Shown: piece by piece, positions 27,473 through 35,855 of the stretch
How positions within the stretch are numbered: position 1 is the first letter of the stretch
How the letters are laid out: each line of letters begins with the position of its first letter
Origin: Paeniglutamicibacter antarcticus_C
Lineage (GTDB): Bacteria > Actinomycetota > Actinomycetes > Actinomycetales > Micrococcaceae
NCBI RefSeq assembly: GCF_039544305.1
Contig: NZ_BAABLK010000027.1
Location: forward strand, 186,001 to 250,000
DNA length: 64,000 bases
Direction: 5' to 3'
Program-made: the position numbers and the translations under genes
The notes under the pieces: model-generated
Seen by the model: the letters and a program-made list of their open reading frames with translations, nothing else
What the model was told of the DNA's origin: nothing
The model's database searches: none

Positions 27473-28477
27473 ATGGCACCCACAAAATTCATTCGGCTTG
27501 CGGCAGTGGCCGCGGGCCTGATGCTGGCCGCCACCGGATGCGGTGTGACCAGCACCGATTCGGCGTCCTCCGGTGCCGCGGAGTCCGGCCCGGTCTCCGG
27601 ATTGCGCATCATGGTTCCCAACAGCCCCGGCGGCGGCTACGACACGACCGCCCGCGTCTCGGCAAAGGTCATGGAGGAAACCGACATCGCCAAGTCGCTG
27701 GAGGTCTTCAACCTCTCCGGTGCCGGGGGCACCGTGGGACTGGCCCGGATCGTCAATGAAAAGGGCAATGACGACTTGGCCATGCTCATGGGCCTTGGCG
27801 TGGTCGGCGCCAGCTACACCAACGACACCGACGCCAAGCTCACCGACACCACGCCGATCGCACGGCTGATCCAGGAGCCCGGGGCCATCATGGTTTCCAA
27901 GGACTCCCCGTACAAGACCATTGACGATCTTGTCGCGGCGTGGAAGAAGGACCCCTCCAAGGTCGCCGTCGGCGGCGGCTCATCCCCGGGCGGACCGGAC
28001 CACCTGCTGCCGATGCAGCTGGCACAGAGCGTGGGCATCGACCCGACCAAGGTCAACTACGTTTCCTACGACGGCGGCGGTGACCTGCTGCCGGCGATCC
28101 TGGGCAACAAGCTCGGCTTCGCCGCATCCGGTGCCGGGGAGTTCCTCAAGCAGATCGAATCCGGCGACGTCCGCGTCCTGGCGACCTCCGGTGCCGAACG
28201 CCTCGAAGGCGTGGATGCACCGACCCTGAAGGAATCGAACATCGACCTGGAATTCAGCAACTGGCGCGGGCTGGTGGCCCCGCCGGAGATCAGCGACGAG
28301 GCAAAGGCCCGCTGGATCTCCATGCTCGAGCAGATGCACGGCACCGAACAATGGAAGAAGGCGCTCGCCGACAACGGCTGGACCGATGCCTTCATCACCG
28401 GCGATGAATTCACCACCTTCCTCACCGACCAGGACACCCGCGTTGCCGAGGTTCTGACCAAACTGGGCCTGGCATGA
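27473..28477 (+). CDS. tctC: Tripartite tricarboxylate transporter substrate-binding lipoprotein
   Basis: TctC-type receptor (Bug family). Lipoprotein signal MAPTKFIRLAAVAAGLMLAATGC, then LRIMVPNSPGGGYDTTAR, the ligand-binding signature of the family, and ALMLMGL- and IMVSKDSPYKTIDDLVAAWKKDP-like segments. ATG at 27473 has GATAGGA upstream; an in-frame start further upstream would place the signal peptide internally. It captures citrate or a similar tricarboxylate outside the membrane and delivers it to TctAB. Overlaps tctB by 4 bp. Confidence 0.9.
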   Translation: MAPTKFIRLAAVAAGLMLAATGCGVTSTDSASSGAAESGPVSGLRIMVPNSPGGGYDTTARVSAKVMEETDIAKSLEVFNLSGAGGTVGLARIVNEKGNDDLAMLMGLGVVGASYTNDTDAKLTDTTPIARLIQEPGAIMVSKDSPYKTIDDLVAAWKKDPSKVAVGGGSSPGGPDHLLPMQLAQSVGIDPTKVNYVSYDGGGDLLPAILGNKLGFAASGAGEFLKQIESGDVRVLATSGAERLEGVDAPTLKESNIDLEFSNWRGLVAPPEISDEAKARWISMLEQMHGTEQWKKALADNGWTDAFITGDEFTTFLTDQDTRVAEVLTKLGLA

Positions 28478-28977
28478 AACCAGTAGCCCTCTGGCTGCGA
28501 GGCCGCTCCGAGCTGGGCTTCGCGGCCCTCCTCGGGGCGGTCGGGGTCATTGTGCTCATCGACGCGCTGGGCCTGGAGGTGCCCTTCCAGCAGTCCGACG
28601 GGCTGGGTCCCAAGACCGTTCCCTACATCGTGGCGGCGCTGCTGCTGCTGTGCGCGGTGATGCTCGCGGTCAATGTCACCCGCGGCGGAGCGGCCCAGGC
28701 CGACGACGGGGAAGACATCGAACCCGGCACCCCCATCGACTGGAAAGTCGTGGTGCCGCTCGGACTGGTCTTCATCATCAACATCATCTTCATCGACACG
28801 CTCGGCTGGGTCATTTCCGGAACGTTCCTCTTCTGGGGTAGCGTCTGGGCGCTGGGTGGGCGAAACTACGTCCGTGACGGGCTGATTTCGGTCGCGATGG
28901 CCGTGGGCACCTTCTACGGGTTCTACCTGGGCCTGGGCATCCACCTGCCCGCCGGCCTGCTTGAGGGAGTGCTGTAA
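28474..28977 (+). CDS. tctB: Tripartite tricarboxylate transporter small membrane subunit
   Basis: A 167-residue protein with four predicted membrane helices and a central acidic loop (ADDGEDIEPGTPIDWK), the standard TctB layout. It lies between tctC (4-bp overlap) and tctA (stop directly abuts the GTG start). It works with TctA as the membrane part of the secondary carrier. Confidence 0.9.
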   Translation: MKPVALWLRGRSELGFAALLGAVGVIVLIDALGLEVPFQQSDGLGPKTVPYIVAALLLLCAVMLAVNVTRGGAAQADDGEDIEPGTPIDWKVVVPLGLVFIINIIFIDTLGWVISGTFLFWGSVWALGGRNYVRDGLISVAMAVGTFYGFYLGLGIHLPAGLLEGVL

Positions 28978-30627
28978 GTGGATACGCTCAATATGCTCAT
29001 GCAGGGGTTCGCCACCGCGGCCACCCCCATGAACCTGCTCTTCGCCCTGATCGGGGTGCTGCTGGGCACCGCGGTCGGCGTCCTTCCGGGCATCGGGCCC
29101 GCGATGACGGTGGCCTTGCTGCTGCCGGTGACCTACGGGATGGAACCCACCGGGGCGATGATCATGTTCGCCGGGATCTACTACGGGGGCATGTACGGAG
29201 GCTCGACAACCTCCATCCTGCTCAATACCCCCGGGGAATCCTCGACGGTCATCACCGCCATCGAGGGACACAAGATGGCCAAGGCCGGACGCGCCGCCCA
29301 GGCGCTGGCAACGGCCGCCATCGGGTCCTTCGTCGCCGGGACCATCGGCACCGCACTGCTGGCCACCATCGCCCCCTGGGTGGTGAAGTTCGCCGTGAGC
29401 CTCGGTGCCCCGAGCTACCTGGCGATCATGTTGCTGGCACTGATCGCGGTGACGGCGGTCCTGGGATCCTCGAAGTTGCGTGGCTTCGCCGCGCTGGGAC
29501 TGGGACTGGCGATCGGGCTGGTGGGCATGGACCCGGTCACCGGGCAGGGCAGGCTGCTCTTTTCACAGCCGTTGCTTGCCGACGGGCTGGACATCGTGGT
29601 GGTTGCCGTGGCGATCTTCGCCGTCGGCGAGGCACTGTGGGTCGCCGCGCACCTGCGCAAGACCCGCAGCCACACCATTCCCGTCGGACGCCCGTGGATG
29701 GGCAAGTCGGACTGGAAGCGCTCCTGGAAGCCGTGGCTGCGCGGAACCGCGCTCGGGTTCCCCTTCGGTGCACTGCCGGCCGGCGGCGCGGAGATACCCA
29801 CGTTCCTGTCCTACGTCACCGAAAAGCGCCTGTCTAAACATCCGGAGGAGTTCGGCCACGGCGCCATCGAGGGGGTCGCCGGCCCCGAGGCAGCGAACAA
29901 TGCCTCCGCCGCCGGCACCCTGACCCCGATGCTGGCCCTGGGACTGCCGACCAACGCCACGGCCGCGGTCATGCTGGCGGCCTTCATGCAGTTCGGCATC
30001 CAGCCCGGCCCGCTGCTCTTCGAGGACGAGCCGAAGCTGGTGTGGGCGCTGATCGCCAGCCTCTTCATCGGCAACACGTTGTTGCTGCTGATCAACCTGC
30101 CCCTAGCGCCGTTGTGGGCCAAGCTGCTGCAGCTTCCGCGGCCCTACCTGTATGCCGGGATCCTGTTCTTCGCCACCTTGGGCGGCTATGCGGTGAACCT
30201 GCAGGCCTTCGATTTGGTGCTGTTGCTTCTGCTGGGGTTGCTTGGCTTCGCGATGCGCCGCTTCGGGATCCCGGTGTTGCCGCTGATCATCGGGGTGATC
30301 CTTGGCCCCAGGGCCGAGTCACAGCTGCGCAAATCCATGCAGCTCAGCGCGGGGGACCCCGCGGGTCTGTTCAGCGAGCCGATCGCCGTCGTCGTGTACG
30401 CGATCATTGCGTTGGTCCTGCTCTGGCCCTTGGCCGCAAAGCTGCTTCGCGGCCTGTTCCCCAAGACGGCCACCGGATTCGAGTCGTTCGTCGAGTCCGA
30501 CTTCATGGAGGGGACACCCGAAAAGTCCGTCGCCGGGCACCACGTTTCCGGCGACAGCGCCCGGCCGGGCCACAAGTCCGAAGGGGAGCCCGGATCCGCG
30601 CCTGGCCAGGGGCCGCCGCACCTCTAG
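28978..30627 (+). CDS. tctA: Tripartite tricarboxylate transporter large permease
   Basis: The 549-residue TctA permease has about twelve helices. Conserved signatures are visible: GVLPGIGPAMTVALLLPVTYGM, YYGGMYGGSTTSILLNTPGESSTV and the second half GAIEGVAGPEAANNASAAGTLTPMLALGLP. GTG at 28978 follows the tctB stop without a gap. The C-terminal 40 residues are hydrophilic and low complexity. Together with TctC and TctB it imports citrate-like acids by ion coupling. Confidence 0.93.
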   Translation: MDTLNMLMQGFATAATPMNLLFALIGVLLGTAVGVLPGIGPAMTVALLLPVTYGMEPTGAMIMFAGIYYGGMYGGSTTSILLNTPGESSTVITAIEGHKMAKAGRAAQALATAAIGSFVAGTIGTALLATIAPWVVKFAVSLGAPSYLAIMLLALIAVTAVLGSSKLRGFAALGLGLAIGLVGMDPVTGQGRLLFSQPLLADGLDIVVVAVAIFAVGEALWVAAHLRKTRSHTIPVGRPWMGKSDWKRSWKPWLRGTALGFPFGALPAGGAEIPTFLSYVTEKRLSKHPEEFGHGAIEGVAGPEAANNASAAGTLTPMLALGLPTNATAAVMLAAFMQFGIQPGPLLFEDEPKLVWALIASLFIGNTLLLLINLPLAPLWAKLLQLPRPYLYAGILFFATLGGYAVNLQAFDLVLLLLLGLLGFAMRRFGIPVLPLIIGVILGPRAESQLRKSMQLSAGDPAGLFSEPIAVVVYAIIALVLLWPLAAKLLRGLFPKTATGFESFVESDFMEGTPEKSVAGHHVSGDSARPGHKSEGEPGSAPGQGPPHL

Positions 30628-30643
30628 GAAGCCGCAACCCACC

Positions 30644-30687
30644 GCGGCCCGTGTTTGACTGCCTTGGTGCAGGAAAACACGGGCCGC
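30644..30687 (+). terminator. Intrinsic terminator after tctA
   Basis: GCGGCCCGTGTTT (30644-30656) pairs perfectly with AAACACGGGCCGC (30675-30687), with an inner CTGC/GCAG pairing, 16 nt after the tctA stop. Confidence 0.75.
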
Positions 30688-30734
30688 ACCGGCTTAACCC
30701 GAACCCGCCTCGCGGGGGGCCTCATATCGGCTCA

Positions 30735-30764
30735 TTGGGTTGGCACAGCAAGAGCGGACATAAT
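30735..30764 (+). promoter_or_regulatory. Promoter of dxr, probably giving a leaderless message
   Basis: TTGGGT (30735-30740) and CATAAT (30759-30764) are 18 bp apart. The expected start of transcription is about the G of the GTG codon at 30771, and no ribosome-binding site precedes it. Confidence 0.5.
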
Positions 30765-30770
30765 GGTCAG

Positions 30771-32024
30771 GTGAACATCGCGCAGCCTTCGACCCCGCAC
30801 CCCGCCTCGAGAAAGCCCACGGTCTTCGTTCCGCCAACCCCCGGGTCCATCCGGCGGATCACGCTGATCGGCTCCACCGGATCCATCGGCACACAGGCCC
30901 TGGATGTCATCGCCGCGGCGCCGGAGCGCTTCACGGTCGCCGCCCTTTCCGGCGGGCACAACCTCGGGCTGCTGGCCAGCCAAGCCGTCTCCACGCGCGC
31001 GGCCGCCGTGGGCTGCGCGCACCCCGATCTCGACGCGCTTTGCGCAGCCATCGACGAAGCCTGCGAGTTGGCCGGGGTACGCGGCTATTCCCCGGCACTG
31101 TTCGCCGGTCCCGCAGCCGCCACGGACATCGCCACGTTTTCGGCCACCGACGTGGTGCTCAACGGCATCACCGGATCCATCGGGCTCGCCCCCACCCTGG
31201 CCGCGTTGGATGCCGGACACCTGCTGGCACTGGCCAACAAGGAGTCCTTGATCGTCGGCGGGGAACTGGTCAAGGCAGCCGCCGCACCGGGGCAACTGGT
31301 CCCGGTGGACTCCGAGCATTCGGCCTTGGCCCAGGCGCTGCGTGCCGGTGCCCCGGAGGAAGTGCACAAGCTGATCGTCACCGCCTCGGGAGGTCCCTTC
31401 CGTGGTTGGAGCCGGCAGGCATTGGCCGATGCCACCCCGGCCCAGGCATTGGCCCACCCCACCTGGGCGATGGGCAAGGTGGTGACCACCAACTCGGCGA
31501 CGATGGTCAACAAGGCGCTGGAAGTCATCGAGGCCCACTTGCTCTTCGGCATCCCGCTGGAGCGCATCGAAGCGGTGGTGCATCCCCAGTCGGTGGTGCA
31601 CTCGATGGTCGAGTTCATCGACGGGTCCACCATCGCCCAGGCCTCACCGCCGGACATGGCCCTTCCCATCGCCCTGGGCATGGGGTGGCCGCACCGGGTC
31701 CCCGGAGCCGCGGCACCCTGCGACTGGAGCGCCGCCGCGTCTTGGACCTTCGAACCACTGGACACCGATGCCTTCCCGGCGATCGAGCTGGCCAAGGAAG
31801 CAGCGATGGCCTCGCCCACCCACATGGCCGTGTACAACGCGGTGAACGAGGAAGCCGTGAGCGCATTCCACGCCGGCTCCATCCGATTCACCGACATCGT
31901 CGAGACGATCGAGGCGATCCTGCAGAAATACACCCCGGACACCGCCACCCTGGATCTGGATACGGTGCTGGCCGCCGAGACCTGGGCACGAAACGCCGCC
32001 GCCAAACGTTTGGAAACACTGTGA
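30771..32024 (+). CDS. dxr: 1-deoxy-D-xylulose 5-phosphate reductoisomerase
   Basis: Second enzyme of the non-mevalonate isoprenoid pathway; converts DXP to MEP with NADPH and a divalent metal. The NADPH-binding GSTGSIG is at residues 34-40; later come ANKESLIVGGELV, the metal-binding PVDSEHSALAQAL and the substrate loop SGGPFRGWS. GTG at 30771 gives 417 residues with a short Pro-rich N-terminal tail; the frame is open far upstream but runs antiparallel to nothing conserved. It overlaps rseP by 4 bp (GTGA), the usual actinobacterial arrangement. Confidence 0.95.
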   Translation: MNIAQPSTPHPASRKPTVFVPPTPGSIRRITLIGSTGSIGTQALDVIAAAPERFTVAALSGGHNLGLLASQAVSTRAAAVGCAHPDLDALCAAIDEACELAGVRGYSPALFAGPAAATDIATFSATDVVLNGITGSIGLAPTLAALDAGHLLALANKESLIVGGELVKAAAAPGQLVPVDSEHSALAQALRAGAPEEVHKLIVTASGGPFRGWSRQALADATPAQALAHPTWAMGKVVTTNSATMVNKALEVIEAHLLFGIPLERIEAVVHPQSVVHSMVEFIDGSTIAQASPPDMALPIALGMGWPHRVPGAAAPCDWSAAASWTFEPLDTDAFPAIELAKEAAMASPTHMAVYNAVNEEAVSAFHAGSIRFTDIVETIEAILQKYTPDTATLDLDTVLAAETWARNAAAKRLETL

Positions 32025-33400
32025 GCATCCTTCTTTTCATCCTCGGGGTGCTGATCATGGTGATCGCCGTCGGCGTATCCATCGGCCTGCACGAGGTCGG
32101 CCACTTGGTTCCGGCCAAGGCCTTCGGCGTGCGCGTTCCGCAATACATGATCGGCTTCGGCAAGACCTTGTGGTCCTTCAAGCGAGGGGACACCGAATAC
32201 GGTTTCAAGGCGATCCCGCTGGGCGGCTACATCTCCATGATCGGGATGTACCCACCGGCGAAGAACAAGGGGGCGGTGGGCGCCACCGACGCCCCGGTGT
32301 TGCGCAAGTCCTCCACCGGCATGTTCCAGCAGATGGCTGACGAGGCCAGGCACATGGCCGCCGAGCAGTTGCAGGATGGCGATGACAACCGGCTGTTCTA
32401 CAAGCTGCCAGTCCACAAGCGGATCATCATCATGCTCGGCGGACCGATCATGAACCTGCTCATCGGCATCGTGATGATCGGCATCGTCACCGTCGGGTTC
32501 GGCCTTCCTACCCAGACCAGCACCGTGGCCGATGTTTACAAGTGCGTAGTGCCCCTGGGCCAGGAGGCCAACCGCGATTCCTCGGTGAACGACGGCTGCC
32601 TTCCCTCGGATGTTGCCGGTCCGGCCTACGCCGCGGGGCTGCGTCCCGGGGACGTGATCACCTCCTTCGACGGCGCGCCGGTGGGCGAAACCGACTGGGC
32701 AGCGTTGACCGCCTCGATCCGTTCCCACGCCGGGGAATCCGTGGCCCTTGACTACGAGCGCGAGGGCGTCGCGCACTCCACCACCATCACCCCGTATAAG
32801 ACCGAGCGACCGATGGTCAACGAGGCGGGCCAGCTGATCACCGATTCCTCCGGGGCCACCAAGACCCAGGACGTCGGGTTCATCGGCATGGGCTCGAAGG
32901 TGAGCAACATTTCCCAGCCTGTATCCGCTGTCCTCCCCGCGGTGGGCCAACAGCTCACCGGGGTCGCCAAGGTGGTCATCGACCTGCCGGCCCGCGTAGC
33001 CGCCGTGGGCAAGGCCGCCTTCACCGACGCCCCGCGTGATCCCAACGGGCCGATCTCCGTGGTGGGCGTGGGCCGCATTGCCGGGGAGATCAGCGCGATG
33101 GAGCAGATCGGTGTGGTGGACAAGGCCGCCTCGCTGGTTTCGCTGGTCGGCGGGCTGAACATCGCCCTGTTCGTCTTCAACCTGATCCCGCTGCTTCCCT
33201 TGGATGGCGGGCACATCATCGGTGCACTCTACGAATCAATACGCCGTCTCTTCGCCAAGATCTTCCACCGCGCCGATCCGGGGCCGGTGGACATCGCCAA
33301 GATGCTGCCGCTGACCTATGTGGTTTTCGCCGGAATGCTGGTCATGGGTGCGGTGCTGGTCTATGCGGACATCGTCAAGCCTGTCACCTTGTCAAACTGA
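32021..33400 (+). CDS. rseP: Site-2 protease / M50 zinc metalloprotease (RseP/Rip1 type)
   Basis: Intramembrane protease that cleaves anti-sigma factors and other membrane substrates. Zinc site HEVGH has His24, Glu25 and His28 in the first helix; the third ligand lies in LPLDGGHI (Asp395). A PDZ domain is in the middle (GPAYAAGLRPGDVITSFDGAPVGE). Length 459. GTG at 32021 overlaps the dxr stop. In many Actinobacteria ispG follows directly; here the stop codon at 33398-33400 is followed by an integrated element, which leaves rseP itself intact. Confidence 0.94.
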   Translation: MSILLFILGVLIMVIAVGVSIGLHEVGHLVPAKAFGVRVPQYMIGFGKTLWSFKRGDTEYGFKAIPLGGYISMIGMYPPAKNKGAVGATDAPVLRKSSTGMFQQMADEARHMAAEQLQDGDDNRLFYKLPVHKRIIIMLGGPIMNLLIGIVMIGIVTVGFGLPTQTSTVADVYKCVVPLGQEANRDSSVNDGCLPSDVAGPAYAAGLRPGDVITSFDGAPVGETDWAALTASIRSHAGESVALDYEREGVAHSTTITPYKTERPMVNEAGQLITDSSGATKTQDVGFIGMGSKVSNISQPVSAVLPAVGQQLTGVAKVVIDLPARVAAVGKAAFTDAPRDPNGPISVVGVGRIAGEISAMEQIGVVDKAASLVSLVGGLNIALFVFNLIPLLPLDGGHIIGALYESIRRLFAKIFHRADPGPVDIAKMLPLTYVVFAGMLVMGAVLVYADIVKPVTLSN

Positions 33401-33411
33401 CCTAGTATGAT
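33381..33411 (+). promoter_or_regulatory. Candidate integrase promoter spanning the left junction
   Basis: CTGTCA (33381-33386, inside rseP) and TATGAT (33406-33411) are 19 bp apart. The expected start coincides with the ATG at 33418, which has no ribosome-binding site, so the message may be leaderless. The -35 box lies in host sequence, so the promoter would change on excision. Confidence 0.4.
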
Positions 33412-33417
33412 GGGTGC

Positions 33418-34764
33418 ATGAAAGCTGCCATTTACCTGCGTATCTCCAAAGACACCACCGGCGAAGGTCTCGGGGTCGAACGACAGCGCGAAATATGCCG
33501 CCGACATGCGGAATACAAGGGCTGGGAAGTCGTCAAAGAGTACGTAGACAACAGCATTTCAGCCACAAAGAAAGTGCAGCGGCCGGCCTACGATCGCATG
33601 ATCGAAGACGTGAAAGCCGGAGGCATCGACGTAGTTGTGTCATGGAAGATTGACCGCCTCACCCGCCGTCCAATCGAGATAGAGCAGTGGATAGAGCTGC
33701 ACGAAAAGCACGGCGTGAACCTGGCCACCGCAGACGGCGATATTGACCTAAGCACCGGGTCCGGGCAGACCATTGCCGGGATCTTGGCCAACATTGCCCG
33801 CGGTGAAATGAAAACGAAATCTGACCGACAGCGCGCCGCGGGACTGCAACGCGCCCAGCAGGGCAAGCAATGGGGCCCCCATCGGCCGTACGGTTTCGAG
33901 CACGTCACCATGGCACACGTTCCCCTCGAGGTGGAGAACGTGCGCGGCATGTACGACGACCTGATAGCGGGCGTCTCACAGCACGCCATTGCTCGGGGAC
34001 TCAACGAGCGTGGCCAACTCTCCACCACTGGGAAACCATGGAATCAAACCACCGTCCGCAATCTCTTGCGGGCCCCGCGTAACGCCGGTCTAAGCCACTA
34101 CAAGGGCGAGATAGTGGGCAAGGGCCAGTGGGACCCCATCGTCACCGAAGAGACCTACCGCGTGGCCTTGGAACGCACCAGCACGAACGCCGGCGGGGGA
34201 GGGGCCCGGAAGTACCTGCTCACCGGCGTAGCCAAATGCGGGATATGTGGGCAAGGCATGGTGACTGCATACCTTCCCGGGAAGAAGCGGACCTACGCGT
34301 GCACATCTGGCAAGCACGTTGCCCGGGCTGCCGATGCCCTCGAGTACCAGGTCACCGAAACGGTCCTTGCAATCCTCGACGCAACACCATTGCCGGATCT
34401 CACAGCAGACAAGAGCGCACCAAAGTATAGCCAGCTGACAAAGGATGCAGACACGCTGCGCCACCGCCTCGACTCACTGGCCACGGAGTTTGCAGACGGC
34501 GACCTCACGGCATCCCAGCTGCGTACGGCCACCGAGCGGATACAGGGGAACCTCGCCCAGATTGAGAAGGCCATGGCCAGGCGTGGGGCCGCGGGTATCC
34601 TCGCACCATTGGCCGGCGCCGGGGACGTTCGGGAGAAGTGGGGGAAACTGTCAATCCCTCGCCAGCGTTCCATCATCGACGCACTGGCAGTGGTGACGGT
34701 GCACCCGGTGAAGAACCGCGCCCGCCCGGAACCGGAGGCGGTGCAGGTAGTCCCCAGGCAATGA
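33418..34764 (+). CDS. Large serine recombinase (site-specific integrase)
   Basis: Integrase of the element. The N-terminal resolvase domain has the nucleophile Ser10 in YLRISKD; VVSWKIDRLTRR and the long helix region follow. The recombinase domain (GKQWGPHRPYGF..., ISQHAIARGLNERGQLSTTGKPWN) and a zinc ribbon with Cys274, Cys277, Cys295 and possibly His300 come next, then a coiled-coil tail near residues 330-390. At 448 residues it is within the size range of phage serine integrases. It begins 17 nt after the rseP stop and is transcribed in the same direction, which places the attachment junction in that gap. Confidence 0.93.
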   Translation: MKAAIYLRISKDTTGEGLGVERQREICRRHAEYKGWEVVKEYVDNSISATKKVQRPAYDRMIEDVKAGGIDVVVSWKIDRLTRRPIEIEQWIELHEKHGVNLATADGDIDLSTGSGQTIAGILANIARGEMKTKSDRQRAAGLQRAQQGKQWGPHRPYGFEHVTMAHVPLEVENVRGMYDDLIAGVSQHAIARGLNERGQLSTTGKPWNQTTVRNLLRAPRNAGLSHYKGEIVGKGQWDPIVTEETYRVALERTSTNAGGGGARKYLLTGVAKCGICGQGMVTAYLPGKKRTYACTSGKHVARAADALEYQVTETVLAILDATPLPDLTADKSAPKYSQLTKDADTLRHRLDSLATEFADGDLTASQLRTATERIQGNLAQIEKAMARRGAAGILAPLAGAGDVREKWGKLSIPRQRSIIDALAVVTVHPVKNRARPEPEAVQVVPRQ

Positions 34765-34768
34765 GCAG

Positions 34769-34893
34769 TGTCGCATAATCCCGGCGTCTTGGACTTCCGA
34801 TAACGAGACACGTTTATGCGACCGGGAACCCTTGAATCGACGCGGACCGCCCGGAGCCGGATCACGTCGCACCACACCACCGTATTTGAGACA
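34769..34893. repeat. Left resolvase-type site cluster
   Basis: Half-sites of the form GTCKCAwAw occur at 34770-34778 (GTCGCATAA), 34801-34809 (TAACGAGAC), 34814-34822 (TTATGCGAC) and 34881-34893 (CGTATTTGAGACA). Read on the minus strand, the order is the same as in the right cluster (41927-42075). The outermost 32 bases (34862-34893) match 41927-41958 in inverted orientation at 26 of 32 positions, and both contain a 28-bp unit bounded by TGTCTC and GTGCGAC. Confidence 0.6.
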
Positions 34894-34903
34894 GGAAAAC
34901 ATC

Positions 34904-35356
34904 GTGACCGAGATAGACCCGGAAGACTACGACCAGTCGTCGCACCGCCTAGAAATTCTCACGGCGACCTATGACCTTTGGGAACGCATCAAGACAGAGC
35001 GCCCGGAGCTGGGAGACCCCGCCGCGCTGCGCCCCGTGATGTTGAAGTGCTCCAAGAGGCACGACATCATGGCGGTGAAGATCCGCACGCACGGGCTCGA
35101 GGGCACAGAGCCGAACGTGAACTTTGAAATCCTGCCGGGAGCAGCCGGCGCAAACTTGACTACCGACAGCCGACCGACTGCACACCTCGACAACTCGCCA
35201 GGCAACGTCATTGCCGACCTCGAGCGCGTGACCATCCAATGCCCAGTGTGCCGGGTGAAGAATCCCAAGCGGAACATCGTGCTCAAGGCTGACAGCCTAT
35301 TGTTGCGCTACGTGGCGGCCCTGGCCACCGGGAAAAAGTCCATCGTACTTGAGTAG
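34904..35356 (+). CDS. Element protein of unknown function with Cys pairs
   Basis: I do not recognise this 150-residue protein. GTG at 34904 is chosen for AGGAAA upstream; readings from further upstream begin with low-complexity sequence inside the repeat cluster. Visible features are an acidic N-terminus, LKCSKRHDIMAVKI and IQCPVCRVKNPKRNIVLKAD; the Cys at LKC and the CPVC pair could bind one zinc ion. It ends 174 nt before the next gene, across the promoter/operator region at 35380-35434. Confidence 0.75.
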   Translation: MTEIDPEDYDQSSHRLEILTATYDLWERIKTERPELGDPAALRPVMLKCSKRHDIMAVKIRTHGLEGTEPNVNFEILPGAAGANLTTDSRPTAHLDNSPGNVIADLERVTIQCPVCRVKNPKRNIVLKADSLLLRYVAALATGKKSIVLE

Positions 35357-35379
35357 GGGATTCATGCGTCATGGCCACG

Positions 35380-35434
35380 TTGCAACTATCGCGACGCACT
35401 GATAGTTTAGAGGTGAATCACAAGCATGTGATTC
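35380..35434 (+). promoter_or_regulatory. Promoter with overlapping 20-bp palindromic operator, control of the replication operon
   Basis: TTGCAA (35380-35385) and TAGTTT (35403-35408) are 17 bp apart. The spacer is itself palindromic, AACTATC...GATAGTT (35384-35407). The perfect palindrome GAATCACAAGCATGTGATTC (35415-35434; 8-bp arms, 4-bp centre) begins at the expected transcription start. This is the layout of a repressor-controlled phage or satellite promoter. It faces the coupled genes from 35530 onward. Confidence 0.6.
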
Positions 35435-35529
35435 GAGCGGGGCTCACGGCCCGGATATGTACAACACCGTGAGTACGGCGAAAAGCCACAGTTTCAGCGG
35501 ACTGTTTCCTTAGTAGGAGACCGTCCACC

Positions 35530-35736
35530 ATGTCCGCTGTAAACCATTTCAAAGCCAAAGTTGGAGCGCTTTCACGCTCACGGGCTGACAATGACCCCGA
35601 CCTGATCGAAGCACGCCGCAACCTCAAAGCTGCGCGCCTAACCGATCAGATCCGCGTCGCACTCAACACGGGCCCCAAGCTCGACGCCGAGCAGCTCAAA
35701 CAGCTTTCCACCCTCTTGCAGGGAAGTGCCGCATGA
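35530..35736 (+). CDS. Small element protein
   Basis: A 68-residue protein of unknown function. TAGGAGACC gives a good ribosome-binding site before the ATG. The sequence is helical, with a C-terminal half (LTDQIRVALNTGPKLDAEQLKQLSTLLQG) that resembles the short motif repeated in the next small protein (LTQAQVDRVSTLFIGG). Its stop overlaps the next start (ATGA). It opens the coupled operon running through the helicase gene. Confidence 0.75.
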   Translation: MSAVNHFKAKVGALSRSRADNDPDLIEARRNLKAARLTDQIRVALNTGPKLDAEQLKQLSTLLQGSAA

Positions 35737-35855
35737 GCGCGCCCGCCGAAGCCCTCGCCGCGCACATTGCCAAGGTTGCTGCGTCCTGGCCACCGCTCAC
35801 GCAAGCTCAAGTAGACCGCGTATCCACGCTATTCATCGGCGGTGAGCGTTCCTAA
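35733..35855 (+). CDS. Very small element protein (40 aa)
   Basis: MSAPAEALAAHIAKVAAS begins this 40-residue frame and TLFIGGERS ends it. It is shorter than usual gene-calling limits, but its start overlaps the previous stop (ATGA) and its stop overlaps the next start (TAATG), which is strong evidence of translation in a coupled operon. Alternating helix-like Ala-rich and PPLTQAQVDRV segments recall small proteins near replication genes in actinobacterial phages and integrative elements. Function unknown. Confidence 0.65.
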   Translation: MSAPAEALAAHIAKVAASWPPLTQAQVDRVSTLFIGGERS

